The notes beneath the pieces are model-generated. The model was not told the DNA's origin, did no database searches, and saw nothing but the letters and a program-made list of their open reading frames with translations. Source: Hydractinia symbiolongicarpus (lineage: Eukaryota; Cnidaria; Hydrozoa; Anthoathecata; Hydractiniidae). From it: a stretch of DNA of 60,000 nucleotides. The position numbers and the translations under genes are program-made. The stretch is from positions 30,286,001 through 30,346,000 of the forward strand of contig NC_079875.1 in NCBI RefSeq assembly GCF_029227915.1. Reading direction: 5' to 3'. Shown in pieces: positions 41,301 through 53,900 of the stretch; the first letter of the stretch is position 1, and each line of letters opens with the position of its first letter.

Positions 41301-41812
41301 CGTGTCAAAGTGTCATGTATTTGCGATTTTTAGTTTTGATAGAAGCTAATTGTACCTTAGTGACGACAACCTCGTCTCAGGTTTTATATATTATAGCCGT
41401 AAAATTGATAAACGAGGCATTTCAAAGAGACGTGTGTCTCAGATATTTGCGATATTTTGTATTGATATAGGATAATTGTACTTTGGGTTCAACAACCTCG
41501 TTTCAAGTTTTTATATTTTAGCCGTAAAATTAATATACGAAGCATTTAAAAGAGACGAGTGTCTCATATATTTGCGATTTTTCGTACTGATACAGGATAA
41601 TCGTACTTTAGGGACGACAACCTCCTCTCAGGTTCTACATATTTTAGCTCTAAAATTGATAAACGAGGCATTTAAATGTGACAAGTGTCATGTATTTGCG
41701 ATTCTTCGTGTTGATACAAGATAATTGTCATTTAGGGTCGACAACCTCGTCTCAGGTTCTATATATTTTAGTCGTAAAATTGCTAAACGAGGCATTTAAA
41801 AGTGGTTGGTTT
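38358..41812. repeat. Satellite array, third block with 941-bp higher-order repeat
   Basis: The same satellite family resumes. From about 38840 to 41662 a composite unit of 941 bp is present three times (equivalent starts 38979, 39920, 40861) with very few differences. It includes a truncated-monomer junction (TTGATACAAGACAAATGCC) present in each copy. The array ends at about 41812. Confidence 0.92.
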
Positions 41813-42095
41813 GATATATTTGCGATATATACATTTCAAGAAAACTTGTTTGGTGCTTTTTACGTTCTTGATTAAAGAAAAAGATGTGACGATAAGTCCA
41901 GAAAGAGGCAGTGGTGTTTCTTAAAACAAATTCTGTTTGAAATGTTTTTTGTAAGGGTTTATTCTGATACAAGCTGCATTCCGTTCTTTTTGTCAAACTA
42001 CTGAGGTGTCTTACTCACCTCTGTTGGTGAAGATGGCACATCCCAGCTAAATTTTTTTTCTATTTGATAAATTATACCATTTTCTTCTTAAGAAG

Positions 42096-42564
42096 TCATA
42101 TTTTGAAATTTCTCTCATGTTCTTGTAATAAACGTTTGATAGTGTTATTACGAGTACCATCATAAGCAGTTTGGTTCCATTTGTCTCGTATATTGACATC
42201 GATGTGTGGTATAGACAACAACAACTTCACACAATCAATATAATTATAAGCAGATGCAAGATGTAATGGTGTGTCATTGTTTATGTTTACATTGTTAATG
42301 TTTGTGATGTCATGATTAATCAAAAGTTTCAAAACATCATGATGACCATAACATGCACTGTAGTGATATGCATTCGATTTACTTTCATTCACAGCATACA
42401 CATCACTTCCAGCATCAATCAAACATTTCACTACTGATGGATTGTTGTGATATGCTGCTATAATCAACAGTGTTGTTTCATAAACATCTTTCATTTTAAC
42501 GATACTTGGATGATCAATAAGAATTGATTGAAATGTCTTGACATCGCTATTTATAATGATATTT
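42096..42564 (-). CDS. Ankyrin-repeat exon of a host gene
   Basis: An open frame of about 157 codons encodes four canonical 33-residue-type ankyrin repeats (for example TTLLIIAAYHNNPSVVKCLIDAG and TPLHLASAYNYIDCVKLLLS) and ends at TAA 42098-42096. There is no ATG at its head. The coding similarity begins right after a pyrimidine-rich stretch ending TTTAG, a plausible splice acceptor at about 42565, so this is probably the last exon of a minus-strand gene. It may belong to the TRIM-like gene upstream (44577-46336), but the splice phases do not match directly, so an intermediate exon or a separate gene is possible. Ankyrins mediate protein binding. These repeats are unrelated to the 27-residue repeats of the Polinton. 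Confidence 0.6.
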
Positions 42565-42599
42565 TCGAGTTCTAAACACAAATTATGTGGTAATAATTA

Positions 42600-42980
42600 G
42601 GAACAAAAATGACAACACATTTCTGACCGGTGAAATAAATTTTCACTAACTGAAATAGGGCCGAAGTCTACAGACGGCACCCTAGAAAATTTATCTAGGA
42701 ATCTCGATTTCTAACCTCAGAAGTTTTAGGAACATTTACATAATTGTCTAAAAATTGAAATTTAAAAAATTAAAATGTAAAAATTTAAAGTGCGTGTTTG
42801 ATATTCTGTTACATTATTGGTATAAATTCCCTGGAGACGAAGTTGCAGCGGGTCTACGCGGTTGACTGGGATCACGTGACATCTTCGTTCAGTGTTTACA
42901 TTTTTTGCACGCTTTAGTTTTCTTTACAGTCCTCTGAAAGAAATACAACGCTGTTAGGTTTTATCCTCGATTTTGTTTAG
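42600..42980. other. Host spacer without recognised features
   Basis: No coding frame or ordered repeat was recognised between the ankyrin exon and the minisatellite. Confidence 0.4.
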
Positions 42981-42987
42981 GAGCCAA

Positions 42988-43225
42988 TTTACGGTGCGAG
43001 TCACAAATTTTAAACTACGAATTTAAAATATCTAGCGCGAGTTACAAATTTTAAAGTACGAATTTAAATTATCTAGCGCGAGTTACAAATTTTAAACTAC
43101 GAGTTTATCATATCTCGTGCGAGTTACAAATTTTAAAGTGCGAGTTTATCATATCTTAGTGCGAGTTACAAATTTTAAACTGCGAGTTTAACATATCTTA
43201 GTGTGAGTTACAAATTTTAAACTGA
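42988..43225. repeat. Minisatellite of about 45-48 bp units
   Basis: Five units with GCGAGTTACAAATTTTAAA followed by (C/G)T(A/G)CGAGTTTA and ATATCT are arranged head to tail. Adjacent units share substitutions. It lies within the presumed intron/intergenic DNA upstream of the ankyrin exon. Confidence 0.8.
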
Positions 43226-44576
43226 AAAAGGAAAACAGGAAAAAAAATCACATAAATGAAACGAACTTTTTTTATGATATCTAAAAAACTTCAAAAGTTT
43301 CCATCACGTTAAAAATTATATATCTTATTGTAAATAAAAAGAACATCCACATGCTTGTTCAAGCTACTTTCTCTTAAAAGAAGTACAGGAGATCTTAATT
43401 TATCAAAATATTAGATCTTAAGTTTCTACTTGTGACCTAGATAGAGGTTATGTATGGGACAATTATTAAAGAAAGAATGTCCTGGGTGAAAGTTATTGGG
43501 GTTCAAGAGAATTTGCATTCTGTATTGTTCTTACTTTACGACGAAAATGAGGTTGTTCTTAGTTTTAGAAACAACGATTTGAACCTAAAGTTGTTCTTTT
43601 GTTATTCGAATTTGCCAGAAAGGAAAGGCTCGTGTTCTTATAAAATTATTATTTAGTCGAAATTAGCAATTGTACGGGAGGGAAGGGATGGATTGTTCAG
43701 TGAGAAATTATCATTAGTAGGAGTTATCTAGGGGGGAGTTTTATGTAGATTCTCAAATAGTGGTAAGAAATTGGATTGACAGTACTGTTAATCATCAAAA
43801 ACTACATATAGGGACGAATAAATTAAGTCTAATTTTTGCGTAACGCAAGAGAACAAACCCCAGTCTTTGTCGCCTAAAATTTCTCTAAAATATTGGTTTA
43901 TCTTAAAATAATTTAAAATAATAATAAACTTTGGTGAAAAATTTTTTTCCAAAGCCTAGCGTACAGAACTGAACAGTACTATGTACAGTACACAGCAACA
44001 AGAAAAACTTTCAAATGTGATGAGTGTTAAGAATAGATAGTATTGGAATAATACTTGTGCAAGTATGAAGTAGTCACGTTATTACGGCCAAACGGAAGTT
44101 TAACTGTGTTCTTAGCAGAAACTTGAGAGAAACAAAGCCTCTATGATTTAACCCTTAAACTTAACAGGTTGAGTATTTCATTGTACTTTGCTGCAATGTT
44201 CAAAATTAGCAATACCACATGTAATCTGGATCGAGAAATATAATGTTATGGGCTAGCTCCACCACATAAAAAGCTTCATACCTTCGAAAGAGTAACTCTT
44301 CTTAGCAAGCTGGAAACCTTTTGGCTTTACATCACTAAATAAAAACACTGTTCAATTATAGTGCTGCTATTTTTTAATCTTTATCAATCTGTATAAACAT
44401 TTAATAAACAGGCTGTAGAAATATTGTAATTGTATGTGACAAATATTGAAGCAGTTGTAATGATATTTCAATCATTTAAAATAGTTCAATAACAACAAAG
44501 TCTGATTCTGATCATTATGGTGATGAGTAGTGAAAATGACAATGACAAGTAACACTATGAGGATTTAAAATATACC
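43226..44576. other. Probable intron or intergenic DNA
   Basis: No exon was recognised. A short + strand open frame at 43450-43656 has no supporting features. Confidence 0.4.
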
Positions 44577-46336
44577 TACTTCTGCTGTTGTTTTCCAGAA
44601 CGAGGATTTACATTTGGTTTCTCGTACTCTATAAAATACAATAAATGTTTTAAAATTCACACAATTTATGTTAAAACTTTAATAAAAACTCACTTTTCAG
44701 ACTAAATTCAACTAAATTCATTAAATCAGTTGTTAATTGTGAATAGTTGGGTTGGGTTTCATCTTCATCAATCAAGTTTCTATAAACAGAACATTCATTG
44801 GGATCTACACCAACAGTGGTGATTTCATCAATTGAAATTTTCATTTCGCCCAATGGATTTGACAAAATATCTGCTTTGTTCATTTGATGAAGATGTGAAT
44901 TGAATGTTGGGATAGTTCTTGGAAACGAGGATAGCCTGCGAAGTTGTCGTTCAATTTCCAACTTTTCTGTAACTAACTCAAAATGAGATTTTAAATTAAA
45001 AGCTTGAACGTATTCTGTAAATTCTTGTACTTTCTTATTGTCGACAAAACCATCACAAGTCAATTTTGCTTTAAATTCTTCAGATTTCTCATCGAATATC
45101 CGCAATAGATCTTCTTCTTCTTTATTTAACATTTTGAGATATTCTTCTAGTCGTATTAACTTTCTTTCTTTTAATTTTTGAACAAATACTTCTCTTTCTT
45201 TCTCTAAATTTGTTAGAGCGTCACTGTATTTTCTTGTTAAATTTTTCAACACCACTTTTGTTTCATCGAATGAGCTGATAAACGCTTGGAACCACTTTTT
45301 GGCTTCCAGTCCAAAATCATCAATCGTTTTTATTCTGTGATTCTTATGTTGTCTGTGTGCGCAATATACACATGTTAACAAATTTTCACAATCAATACAG
45401 ACAAATTTTGCAAGCGAGTCGTGTTGCTTACAAAATGGTTGGAGTTCTTGCAGTTTTTGATTGAAAATGACATTGATATATGATTTGTTGGAACAAGAAT
45501 GAAGGTTTTGACATTTTTTACAGATCTTTAAACTGCATGTTGTACAGGAATAGTTGATTATCTGGTTACATTCTTTACTTTGCTGACATAAAGATTTAAC
45601 ATTTTCACCAGGTGAACTATGGATAAAGTAGTAACAAATTTTTTTACGAAAACATTCTATATTATCAAATTTTATATCCTCATATTCCATTATAGTGAGT
45701 TTCTTAACATATGCTATACACTTTTTATGACGACCATGAGCTGCTGTTGTTCTTACTTTCTTCTTATATTTTAAACAATTGTTACTTACGATAAATTACA
45801 AATATTTGGTATAAAATTTCTGCTTTAAAATATAATTTCCCTATGTTTGTTATTCTTTTATGAAGAACTTTTAGATTTGTAATTGTATATTTTTTGTTCA
45901 CATCCAAACCACATTTGTGTATAGGTAACTGAAATGTTTGAAACTAAAAACTTTTTCACAAAATTATGTCTGTGTTATTTCCATGCGCGTTTGTCTAAAT
46001 TAAACATTCTGACAATTACTGAGAGAAGTACTAAGTAGTATTGAGAGTTTTCAGTATTATGTACATAGAATTAACTTACACTTTTTCCAAAATGCCAGTT
46101 AATGTGAACACCTTAACTAACGAGGATGTTGTTTGTTCCTGAGTAATTATTGTCTTTTTAGTACACCTCACTGGACAAGGCAGTTCAGCACTCCCATCTT
46201 CCATAAATACTAAAATACCATCCAGACAACCTTGACAATAAGTGTGCCCGCAGTTCAGTTGTTTAGGCTCATGATAGGTGTCCAAACAAATCTTGCATTC
46301 CAACAACGCAGCAAGCTCAACTTTTGATAAAGCCAT
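44577..46336 (-). CDS. TRIM-like (RING, B-box, coiled-coil) gene, partial model
   Basis: Exon 1 (46336 to about 46080) starts with ATG (MALSKVEL) and encodes a RING-HC finger: CKIC...CGHTYCQGC...CPVRC; a donor GTAAGT follows. Exon 2 (about 45707-44694) has a zinc-binding segment with CTTC and CKKC, a B-box type 2 (CKQHDSLAKFVCIDC...CVYCAHRQHKNHR) and a long coiled coil (about 45270-44920); a donor GTGAGT sits at 44693. A short exon 3 (44631-44577) follows acceptor TTTATAG, in phase with exon 2. This RBCC order defines TRIM-family E3 ubiquitin ligases, which act in the cytoplasm or nucleus, often in innate immunity or protein turnover. The exon 1/2 junction is not resolved: the obvious acceptor phases do not match the best donor. 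The C-terminal domain is unknown; the ankyrin exon downstream is one candidate. Confidence 0.75.
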
Positions 46337-46384
46337 TTTATTACAGAAACTTGCAAAAAATTCTAAAAAATAAAAATATTTCAA

Positions 46385-47000
46385 GTATCTTTTTTATTCC
46401 AGATAAGTGAGATTGTTTATTATTATTAGTGGGCAGCTTTCATTTAAAGATATTTACGTCATACACGTCTAAAATCATGCGCTAGGAATTAAATTTTTGC
46501 TAAGATTAAACCTCACCACGCATTGTGATAAGAAGACACTTTTACAGTGATTTCGCACAGTTAAGTAAGGTTTAAAAATATACAAGTAATTTACAAAATG
46601 AATAAAAAATGAATTTCGTGTGAATCAGCATAAAATTTAAAAATATTATCTGTATTTCCATGCATAAATAATCATGTCAGTGACATGATTATTTATGCAC
46701 AGGGATGCATAGCTTTTGAATTCAGGGTTTGTGCATTTTCTTATATTGTTTAGATTGATGCTTACATTACGATGCATGACATTACTTGGTATTTCGTATG
46801 AAAGAGAACTACTAGTATAGCGATTAAAGATCCATATATTTCAATTTCTGAAAATGAGACAAAAATATGCCAAGTAGCAGTTATCATATGTGACAGAGTG
46901 ATGAAAAGTGAGAAATTGCAAATAAAGTGTACTCTCTGTCATCACTACGAGCCAATAAATTGAATTAAACTAATATTTTGTGAAAAAAGAAATTAAGAAT
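46385..47000. other. Intergenic DNA with a long palindrome
   Basis: No gene was seen. It contains the 39-bp palindrome at 46661-46699, annotated separately. Confidence 0.4.
46661..46699. repeat. 39-bp near-perfect palindrome
   Basis: Two 19-bp arms, TGCATAAATAATCATGTCA and its exact reverse complement, are separated by one base. It lies about 325 bp upstream of the TRIM-like start codon. Confidence 0.85.
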
Positions 47001-47009
47001 CGAGATTAT

Positions 47010-48290
47010 GAATCTAAAAGTATACCCCTCCAAAATTCAGCATAATCACAAAACATTAAATCCTAAAATAAACGAAATTGCATCACACCCACAATAACAG
47101 ATAAGGTTTTGCAACAAACAGCCTTTATTTAAGCAAATGCAATATATAGCTTTCTGTAAACCAATAAATTTACATTTCCAAACCAAGTATATAGTAAACG
47201 GTTAAAGTTTATTGACATTTTAGGTCGTAACATATTCCCCCTTACATAAACTCTGTCTTTGAAATTTTCTTTAATTATTTACCAAAAATATAAAAAACTT
47301 TCTCTTCTAACTTGTGTTTTCAAAAATATCTTTCACAATACTCAAACAACAAATGACACGCCAGCGTTTGTCCAGTAATAAAGTATCTGATTAAACAGTG
47401 GAATAATAGACCCCTTTTGTTGCCATAGCTCGTATTTGCTTTTAGAAGTTCTTCATCGTAGGAGCTTTAAGACACTCCGTTATTTGTCTTTTAAAGCTTA
47501 TAATTATCATATATATTTAAGAAAAATTACGATAATCTGTTATTCGCTATATTTGTATTCTTGATTTTCGTATCATAGACCATTTGATTTATAATTTAAT
47601 TGAAAATCAGAAATGAAGAATGTTTGTAAAAATACTAATGAATCTAAAAGTATACCCCTCCAAAATTCAACATAATCACCAAACAATAAACTTAGAATGA
47701 ACGAAATTGCATCGCACCCAGAATAATATAAAAGTTTTAAAAATGATTCGATCAAATTACGAAGGAAGTAATAATAAGCCGAAATAATATTTTACTTACA
47801 GCACAATCAATCGAGTATTTTCCAGACCGAAATTGTTCGGTGTTATTATTTTTCACTACACTTATTATCAGACAGCCTTTATTTGAAGCAAATGCAATAT
47901 ATGGCTTTCTGTTCTGTATAACAATGAATTTACTTTTCCAAACCAAGTATAACGTGAACGGTTAAATTTAATTGATATTTAACGTCGTAAGATCTGTACT
48001 GGAAATATTTTTAAAACTATTTAACAGAAATATACAAAACGTTTTAACTTGTGCTTTTAAAAACAACTTTCACAATACTCAAACAACTTAACACAAATGA
48101 CACACGCCAAAAATATTTAATTAAACAGTGAAACAATAGACCTCTTTTGTTGCCATAGCTCGTATTTGCTTTTAGAAGCTCTTCATCGTAGGAGTTAAGA
48201 GACACTCCGTTATTTGTTGTTTTTTAAAATCTTAGTTATCTTATAGTTTTTGAGTAAAATCACGGTAATTTTTTACGGAGTTCCTGACAC
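47010..48290. repeat. Two tandem copies of a repeat of about 0.6-0.7 kb
   Basis: Blocks AATCTAAAAGTATACCCCTC (47012 and 47640), ACGAAATTGCATC, and TTGCCATAGCTCGTATTTGC (47420 and 48151) with GACACTCCGTTATTTGT recur in the same order, so the region is a diverged direct duplication. No coding potential. A third, partial copy lies at 50506-50860. Confidence 0.8.
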
Positions 48291-50505
48291 TTCCAGGCAG
48301 ACATATTATTTTTGTTACCAGTATTACTTCAATTGACTTTTGTTTAATATGCCTTAATCTAAGATTTCTTCTATTGGTTCAGAAAATTTGTTGACACTCT
48401 TCGACAGTCCATTATAGAACAGATTAAAAGGCGTTATAATTGGTATAATATTGTAAATTCTCGATTAACATTCGGCTGTAATAAAGTTGGAGTTAGGAGG
48501 ACAGGTTTGATGTGAATCTCGTCCAGGGATTCTTAGTTTCTTTATATTGATTCCGTTCAAACAATTAAACCTAAGATGTCCAGAGAAGAGACTGGGTTAA
48601 CCCCATGCATCATGATGTGCGTTATAAAAGCCTAAAAATATAAAGTAAAAATTTGAATTTAATCAAATAACACAAAAAGAACAAAAAACAGTGAACAAGT
48701 CTCCTAATGGGTTATTACCGTTTATTCAGTTCTTACAGAAAAATATGAAGTCAAATAACCAACAATACTGTTTCCAATTTGTTATTGCCGTGGTGCCACG
48801 AAATGGCTGGTAAATTAAATTTAGAAAAGTTCTTAAAAAAAGCTTTGTTCGTCTTTTATAACTTCCATAAAACACCTAAAATAGATCTACAATGGAAAAG
48901 ATAAAAAAATAAAAAAAGAAGGCATGCGACTAAGCAAAAGGTCATCTTCGGACGATTTTGTTTTCTGTTATTATTTACACACTAAGCAAAAAAAAGCACA
49001 AAAAGACTTTAAAACCTACTTTTCAAAAATATCACTCATGTCTGTACATGTACAGATTTAATACACCCTAAAATTTTATTTTTTATTTATTACAATTATG
49101 ACTTTTTGAAGAGAATATGCTACAGATTGTACATTGTGTCCTTTTTTGGAAATGTTCGGATCATTTCTAAAACACACGCAAAACATAACATTCTAAAGAA
49201 AAGTTGAACATGAAACTATTTTATGTTTAAGTCTTAAAATGACTACTTTGACGACAAATAAATAAGTATGTTCCACAAATTGATATCTATATTTTTTTTA
49301 ACATTTACTGAAAATTCTTGACTGTGTTGAGATAAAATAAGTAAGTTGAAGATAAATAATATTCAGCACTCAATGATGTAAAGAAAACTGGCATTTCTTA
49401 GCTAAAAAGACAAATGGGGACTTCTTTTACAGAACAGAATAGTCAACTTTGAAATAGAACATGTCGATCTGAGCATGTGCCTTCTGCTTTTCGTTTTTTT
49501 TCAAATAAAATCCAAATTATATGTGAAGGGTTAAGTTAAATTAAGACATTTGAAAGAGATCTGGATTCAGCTTGATTTGATCAGATCACAATGGTCATAA
49601 TACTAATTTGAAATAATATCTCACTTGTACAACCACCAAGAAATCCAACTGAACCACATTATTATGATTCCAAACGGTAAATTGCGTCATAAAAATATTA
49701 TTTGTTTGACGAGGATAAATTTAAAAGTATGGTTTGTTCCTGTTGGAGAGTGTTAATCTCGAAGGTAAAAGATACACAACGTAGATAAAAAATACAGAAG
49801 GTGGAGAAAAAGAAAATCTGTGCCTTTCCTGGGAAAGTTACAAACCAGATGGACTTTTCATTATTATTTTAGGCTAAATGTCGATTAAGCTTTTAGTCAG
49901 CACTTTTTATGTTTCATAACAAAATATCAAAATATCTTAGACCTGAGTTAACAAGCCTAAAATTTTCAATCGCTTTTAAAAAAAAATATTTGGCGTATTT
50001 GAATTCAGGATCAAAATTTATATAAACATGCAAATTATAAAGCTTGTAGACTAAGTGCAACTGCCAGTATTAACGCATAACATTCGAAAATCACTGGTTT
50101 TTCTTGTGATAAAAACAAAACAAATCATAAAGCAAAAAAGAACGGTCACTTACAATCCGGTCTAAATTAAAGCTGAAATAGTTCGATTTGTGATTTTAAG
50201 TTCACCTACTGCGGATAAAAAACACCTTGATCACTGAAGCGGCTTCACTGTAATACACATTTCCCGAATTTTTTTCTTTTAAGTTTTAGAAGTTTATTGT
50301 TTTGACTTTAAGATCATTTTCAGCATCAATGAATTTGTGTGTATAAATTTTAACTTGGTGGTGTTAATGTTACGGTCAAAGTCTCTTTCTGACATTTACT
50401 AATTAGTTTCTGTTTCAAGCAGAGTTTAATAAGTTGATTAATAAGTTGAGAAATAGCAGCGGTACATCAAAGAAAACTAACTCAAAACTATAATATTTAA
50501 TTAAA
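48291..50505. other. AT-rich host DNA without recognised genes
   Basis: Only chance ORFs below about 60 codons. No RNA gene or clear repeat was recognised. Confidence 0.4.
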
Positions 50506-50862
50506 CAGTGACGTCTTTTGTTGCCATAGTTCGTATTTGCTTTTAGAAGCTCTTCATTTTAGGAGTTAAGAGACACTCCGTTATTTGTTGTTTTTTAAAA
50601 CCTTAATTATCCCATAGTTTTTGAGTAAAATCAAGGTAATTTTGTACGGAATTCCTGACACTTCCAGGCAGACATATTGCTTGTATTACCAGTATTACTT
50701 TAATTGACTTTTGTTTAATATGCCTTAATCTAGTATTTCTTCTATTGGTTCAGAAAATTTGTCAGACAGTCCATTATAGAACACATTAAAAGGCGTTACA
50801 ATTGGTATAATATTTTAAATTCTCGATTAACATTCGACTGTAATAAAGTTGGACTTAGGGGG
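50506..50862. repeat. Third copy of the 47-48 kb repeat family
   Basis: Matches 48126-48500 through TTGCCATAG(T/C)TCGTATTTGC, AAGAGACACTCCGTTATTTG, CCTGACACTTCCAGGCAGAC and TATGCCTTAATCT, with scattered substitutions and small deletions. Dispersed, non-coding. Confidence 0.85.
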
Positions 50863-50869
50863 GACAGGT

Positions 50870-50978
50870 TTGAGAGTCAACAACGTCCCTGGTTCTATAT
50901 AATTTAGCCGCAAATTGATAAACAGGCATTCCAAAGTGACGCGTGTCATTTATTTGCAATTTTTCGTATTGAAACAGG
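50870..50978. repeat. Isolated satellite monomer
   Basis: A single degenerate monomer of the main satellite (GTCAACAACGTCCCTGG, TTGATAAACAGGCATTCC, TATTTGCAATTTTTCGTATT) lies about 9 kb outside the array, at the end of the dispersed repeat. Confidence 0.85.
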
Positions 50979-53900
50979 ACTAGCCGAGAGACTAAACCCG
51001 ACGTCGAAACGCCGTGTCTAGAAACGTCGTTGAACACCCAAGCGCCTAATAAGAACTGAAAACAGTGTTTCACAATAAGAGCTTTGTAATAAAAGAAACA
51101 AAGCTGTGAACTCGTGTATTCTCCAAAAAACCTAAGCGTTGAGCAGGAACATTTTGTTTACATGGTTTGACTTGCTTATTATTTCCATAATAACGAAATT
51201 CGGCAATCAAGTCAAAGCCAGCCTCCTTTTTCTCCTTCTTTGATCTTGAATCAGTTTTTTCTTCAAATGTAAACATTAATGGAAACCATCACCCTGGACA
51301 AAAAAATGTTATGTCAATTTAAAATACTTGTGAAGTAATTTTTCCACAACAAGCGAGATGTAAAGAATGACCAACTTGGCGAAGAATATTATTCACAATT
51401 TAACAAAGGAAGAATGCTTAAAGTATTGACGCTGACTACTTAGACAACGGCAGGGTTTTAATTGGTTACCATAGCAATTCGCTGCAACTTTATATATCCT
51501 TGCCTCAGTCTTTTGGAATACTAATGAAGGCCTTACGATACAGTTTTTTCCTTGTTGTTGGTAAGATGTTATCATAAAATAGGCGCGATAAGATTGACAG
51601 TTAATTTAATAACAATTTTTTCAGGAAACGATCTTTTGATGATACAAAGCTAGTTTTATCCGCCTTGATTTGATGTAATTTAAAGAGTTTCAAGAAGAAT
51701 ATTTAAAGGAAAAATAATTAATTTAGAAAGTTTTCTAACCAGGGATCAGAAAAGTAAGGTGAAACGGGTAAATATAATTTTTCCATACTTTTTCATCATA
51801 TTAATATAAGTTTTCCATTCCTGGACTTGATTTCAAAATTTCTGTTTTGGTCGTTGTTACTTTCCTTAACCTTATTGTCTCTGTTTGGTGCTTCTGTAAT
51901 GGTGGACTCGAGGTCTGTGTTTCGAAAAGGTAATAAAATCACGTATAGATGCAATGGATTTTGCTGGAGTTACTGCGGAGTATCTTGGGTAAGTCATTCA
52001 TTATTTATATGAAACCTTTCAACTTTTATTTCGACTGTGAGATATCATAAAATAATTCTAGCGGATGGTATTGTGTTTCACATAATCTAACATTGAAAAC
52101 ATTCACTTTTTTATGTTTCCTCTAATTTAGCATGAAGTAAAAATCATATTTCATGAAACTACGTTAGCTAAATATGAAAATGCTTACAAAGTTTTTAGTC
52201 TTAACAAAATTAAACAATCGTTTGGGTTATATTCTGAAATACTCTTTTTCCAATATTTCTTTCCACGGTGAGATTAAAGAAACCAAGTTTGAACAGTTAT
52301 CTTAGAAGAAATGTTTTCTTAACTGAAGCTATACTGTAAAAACATGCTCCTACATCAAGTTTAGTCTTTTAAGCGATGCGATGACGTTGTATAAAGGCGG
52401 GTTTCCACTCAAACGAATGTAGAATAAGTAGAACAAGTAGAATGAAATTGCTTTATGAAATATGCAAAAAAATTTCGTTTGTTTAAAACATCTTCAGTCA
52501 TTTTTCACTTTTGTCCGCTTCTCGGTGAAGTGGAAACTTCTAGGTGAAGAGAAATCTTCCTTCTGTCTTACCAACGCGTCTTTTAATGTAACTGCATTTG
52601 ATTTCGAACAAACAACACAAAAGTATATTTTATATTATTCCACGTTGTTTTATAGTGGAAGCAGTATCAAATTACTTATAAACATTTATCGGCTTTTTTT
52701 TCGGTCGCTTTTTGTTATTTTCACCTGGAATACAATCATAGGACGGAGCAATGTACCATCAGCAGTAGTTGTTTTTTCCCCTCTGATTTAGTGCGGTAAT
52801 GGCAAAATTTCCTCTAGATTTGTGTGCCCACGTAACGAGAAAAAATACGGTATTCTGCAGCCGCTAGTCTGCGAGAGCTCAACGTTGGCATAATTATGCA
52901 TTGTGAAACAATAAGCTCCGCAGGCCACAAAGTCTGCTGGCCAGGAAATTGGAGTGTACTGCGGTAGGCAATAATTAGTACACGTTAAAATTTTTGATCT
53001 AATCAAAGAATCCAAACCAGGTCTGATTGTCATGGTCCGCTGTAAGCATTGAAAAGTAGACAATAAAAAATATCGCAAAGTAATCTTTTTGTTACTTCGG
53101 TAGGAACTGGTATCTTCATTGCTTATGGTGAGGATCTATAAATTCCACAAATATGTCCGTTCTCGTTTTAATTGTGTTTCTAAATTAGCATGAAATAAAA
53201 AATGAAGTAACGTTATATAAATAAGAAATAGACTTTTGAAACACCTGACTGTTGTTGTTTGGTTGACGTTGCTCCATGATGATACAAGCGACTGGAGAGC
53301 TGATATCATAGATACTTTCAGTGATGGTTTATTCGGATTAAGACTAAGAAATATGAGCTTTACTAATCGTTTTCTGTAACAAACCTTAAAATCATCACGC
53401 TTTATTAGGCCTTGCTATACTCGTACTCGGGGTATAGCCATTCAGGAGAACCATGACAATTGCTGTATCGCTGTTCATTTACATACGCGAGAGCTTGATC
53501 AGCATGTAAAGCTCTATTTAACAGAGCCAAGAAGTTTAAAGAACTTATAATTAAGATTTGTTCACTTGTGGGAAATTTTTGTAACTCTTTATTCCCTTTA
53601 ACATTTCGCCGAATATTTCGAACAACATAACACAATGGAAGCATTGTGCAACCAAATTCAAATTACTGATCTTTTGCGTTGTCCTTCTGCCGAAGTGGAT
53701 TTTTCTGCGGGCATATCGACTAGTACCGAGTACACGGAAATAGACGAGTGCAAAGGCCGAAGTTCTAGTTCGACTGTAAATTGAAACTGCGTAGAATTAA
53801 TTTTTCGAAAGAGGACAATTTGCAAATCCTAATACTAGCGGAAAAAGAATCATAAAACGATGATAAGTCCAGAGCTTTCTTTCCAAATCGGAAATTACTG

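Noticed and set aside
33351-41875. Same type of frames in the right-hand satellite blocks
   Set aside because: Same explanation; the frames repeat with the 861-bp and 941-bp periods.
51827-52012. Possible first exon of a secreted Cys-rich protein (hydrophobic start, CNGFCWSYC, donor-like GGGTAAGT)
   Set aside because: No ATG at its head (frame starts with TTG after an upstream stop) and no matching downstream exon could be found; left unannotated.
52788-53644. Two minus-strand frames (52788-53078 and 53405-53644) as exons
   Set aside because: No domain, no convincing splice sites or start; could be real but not supported.
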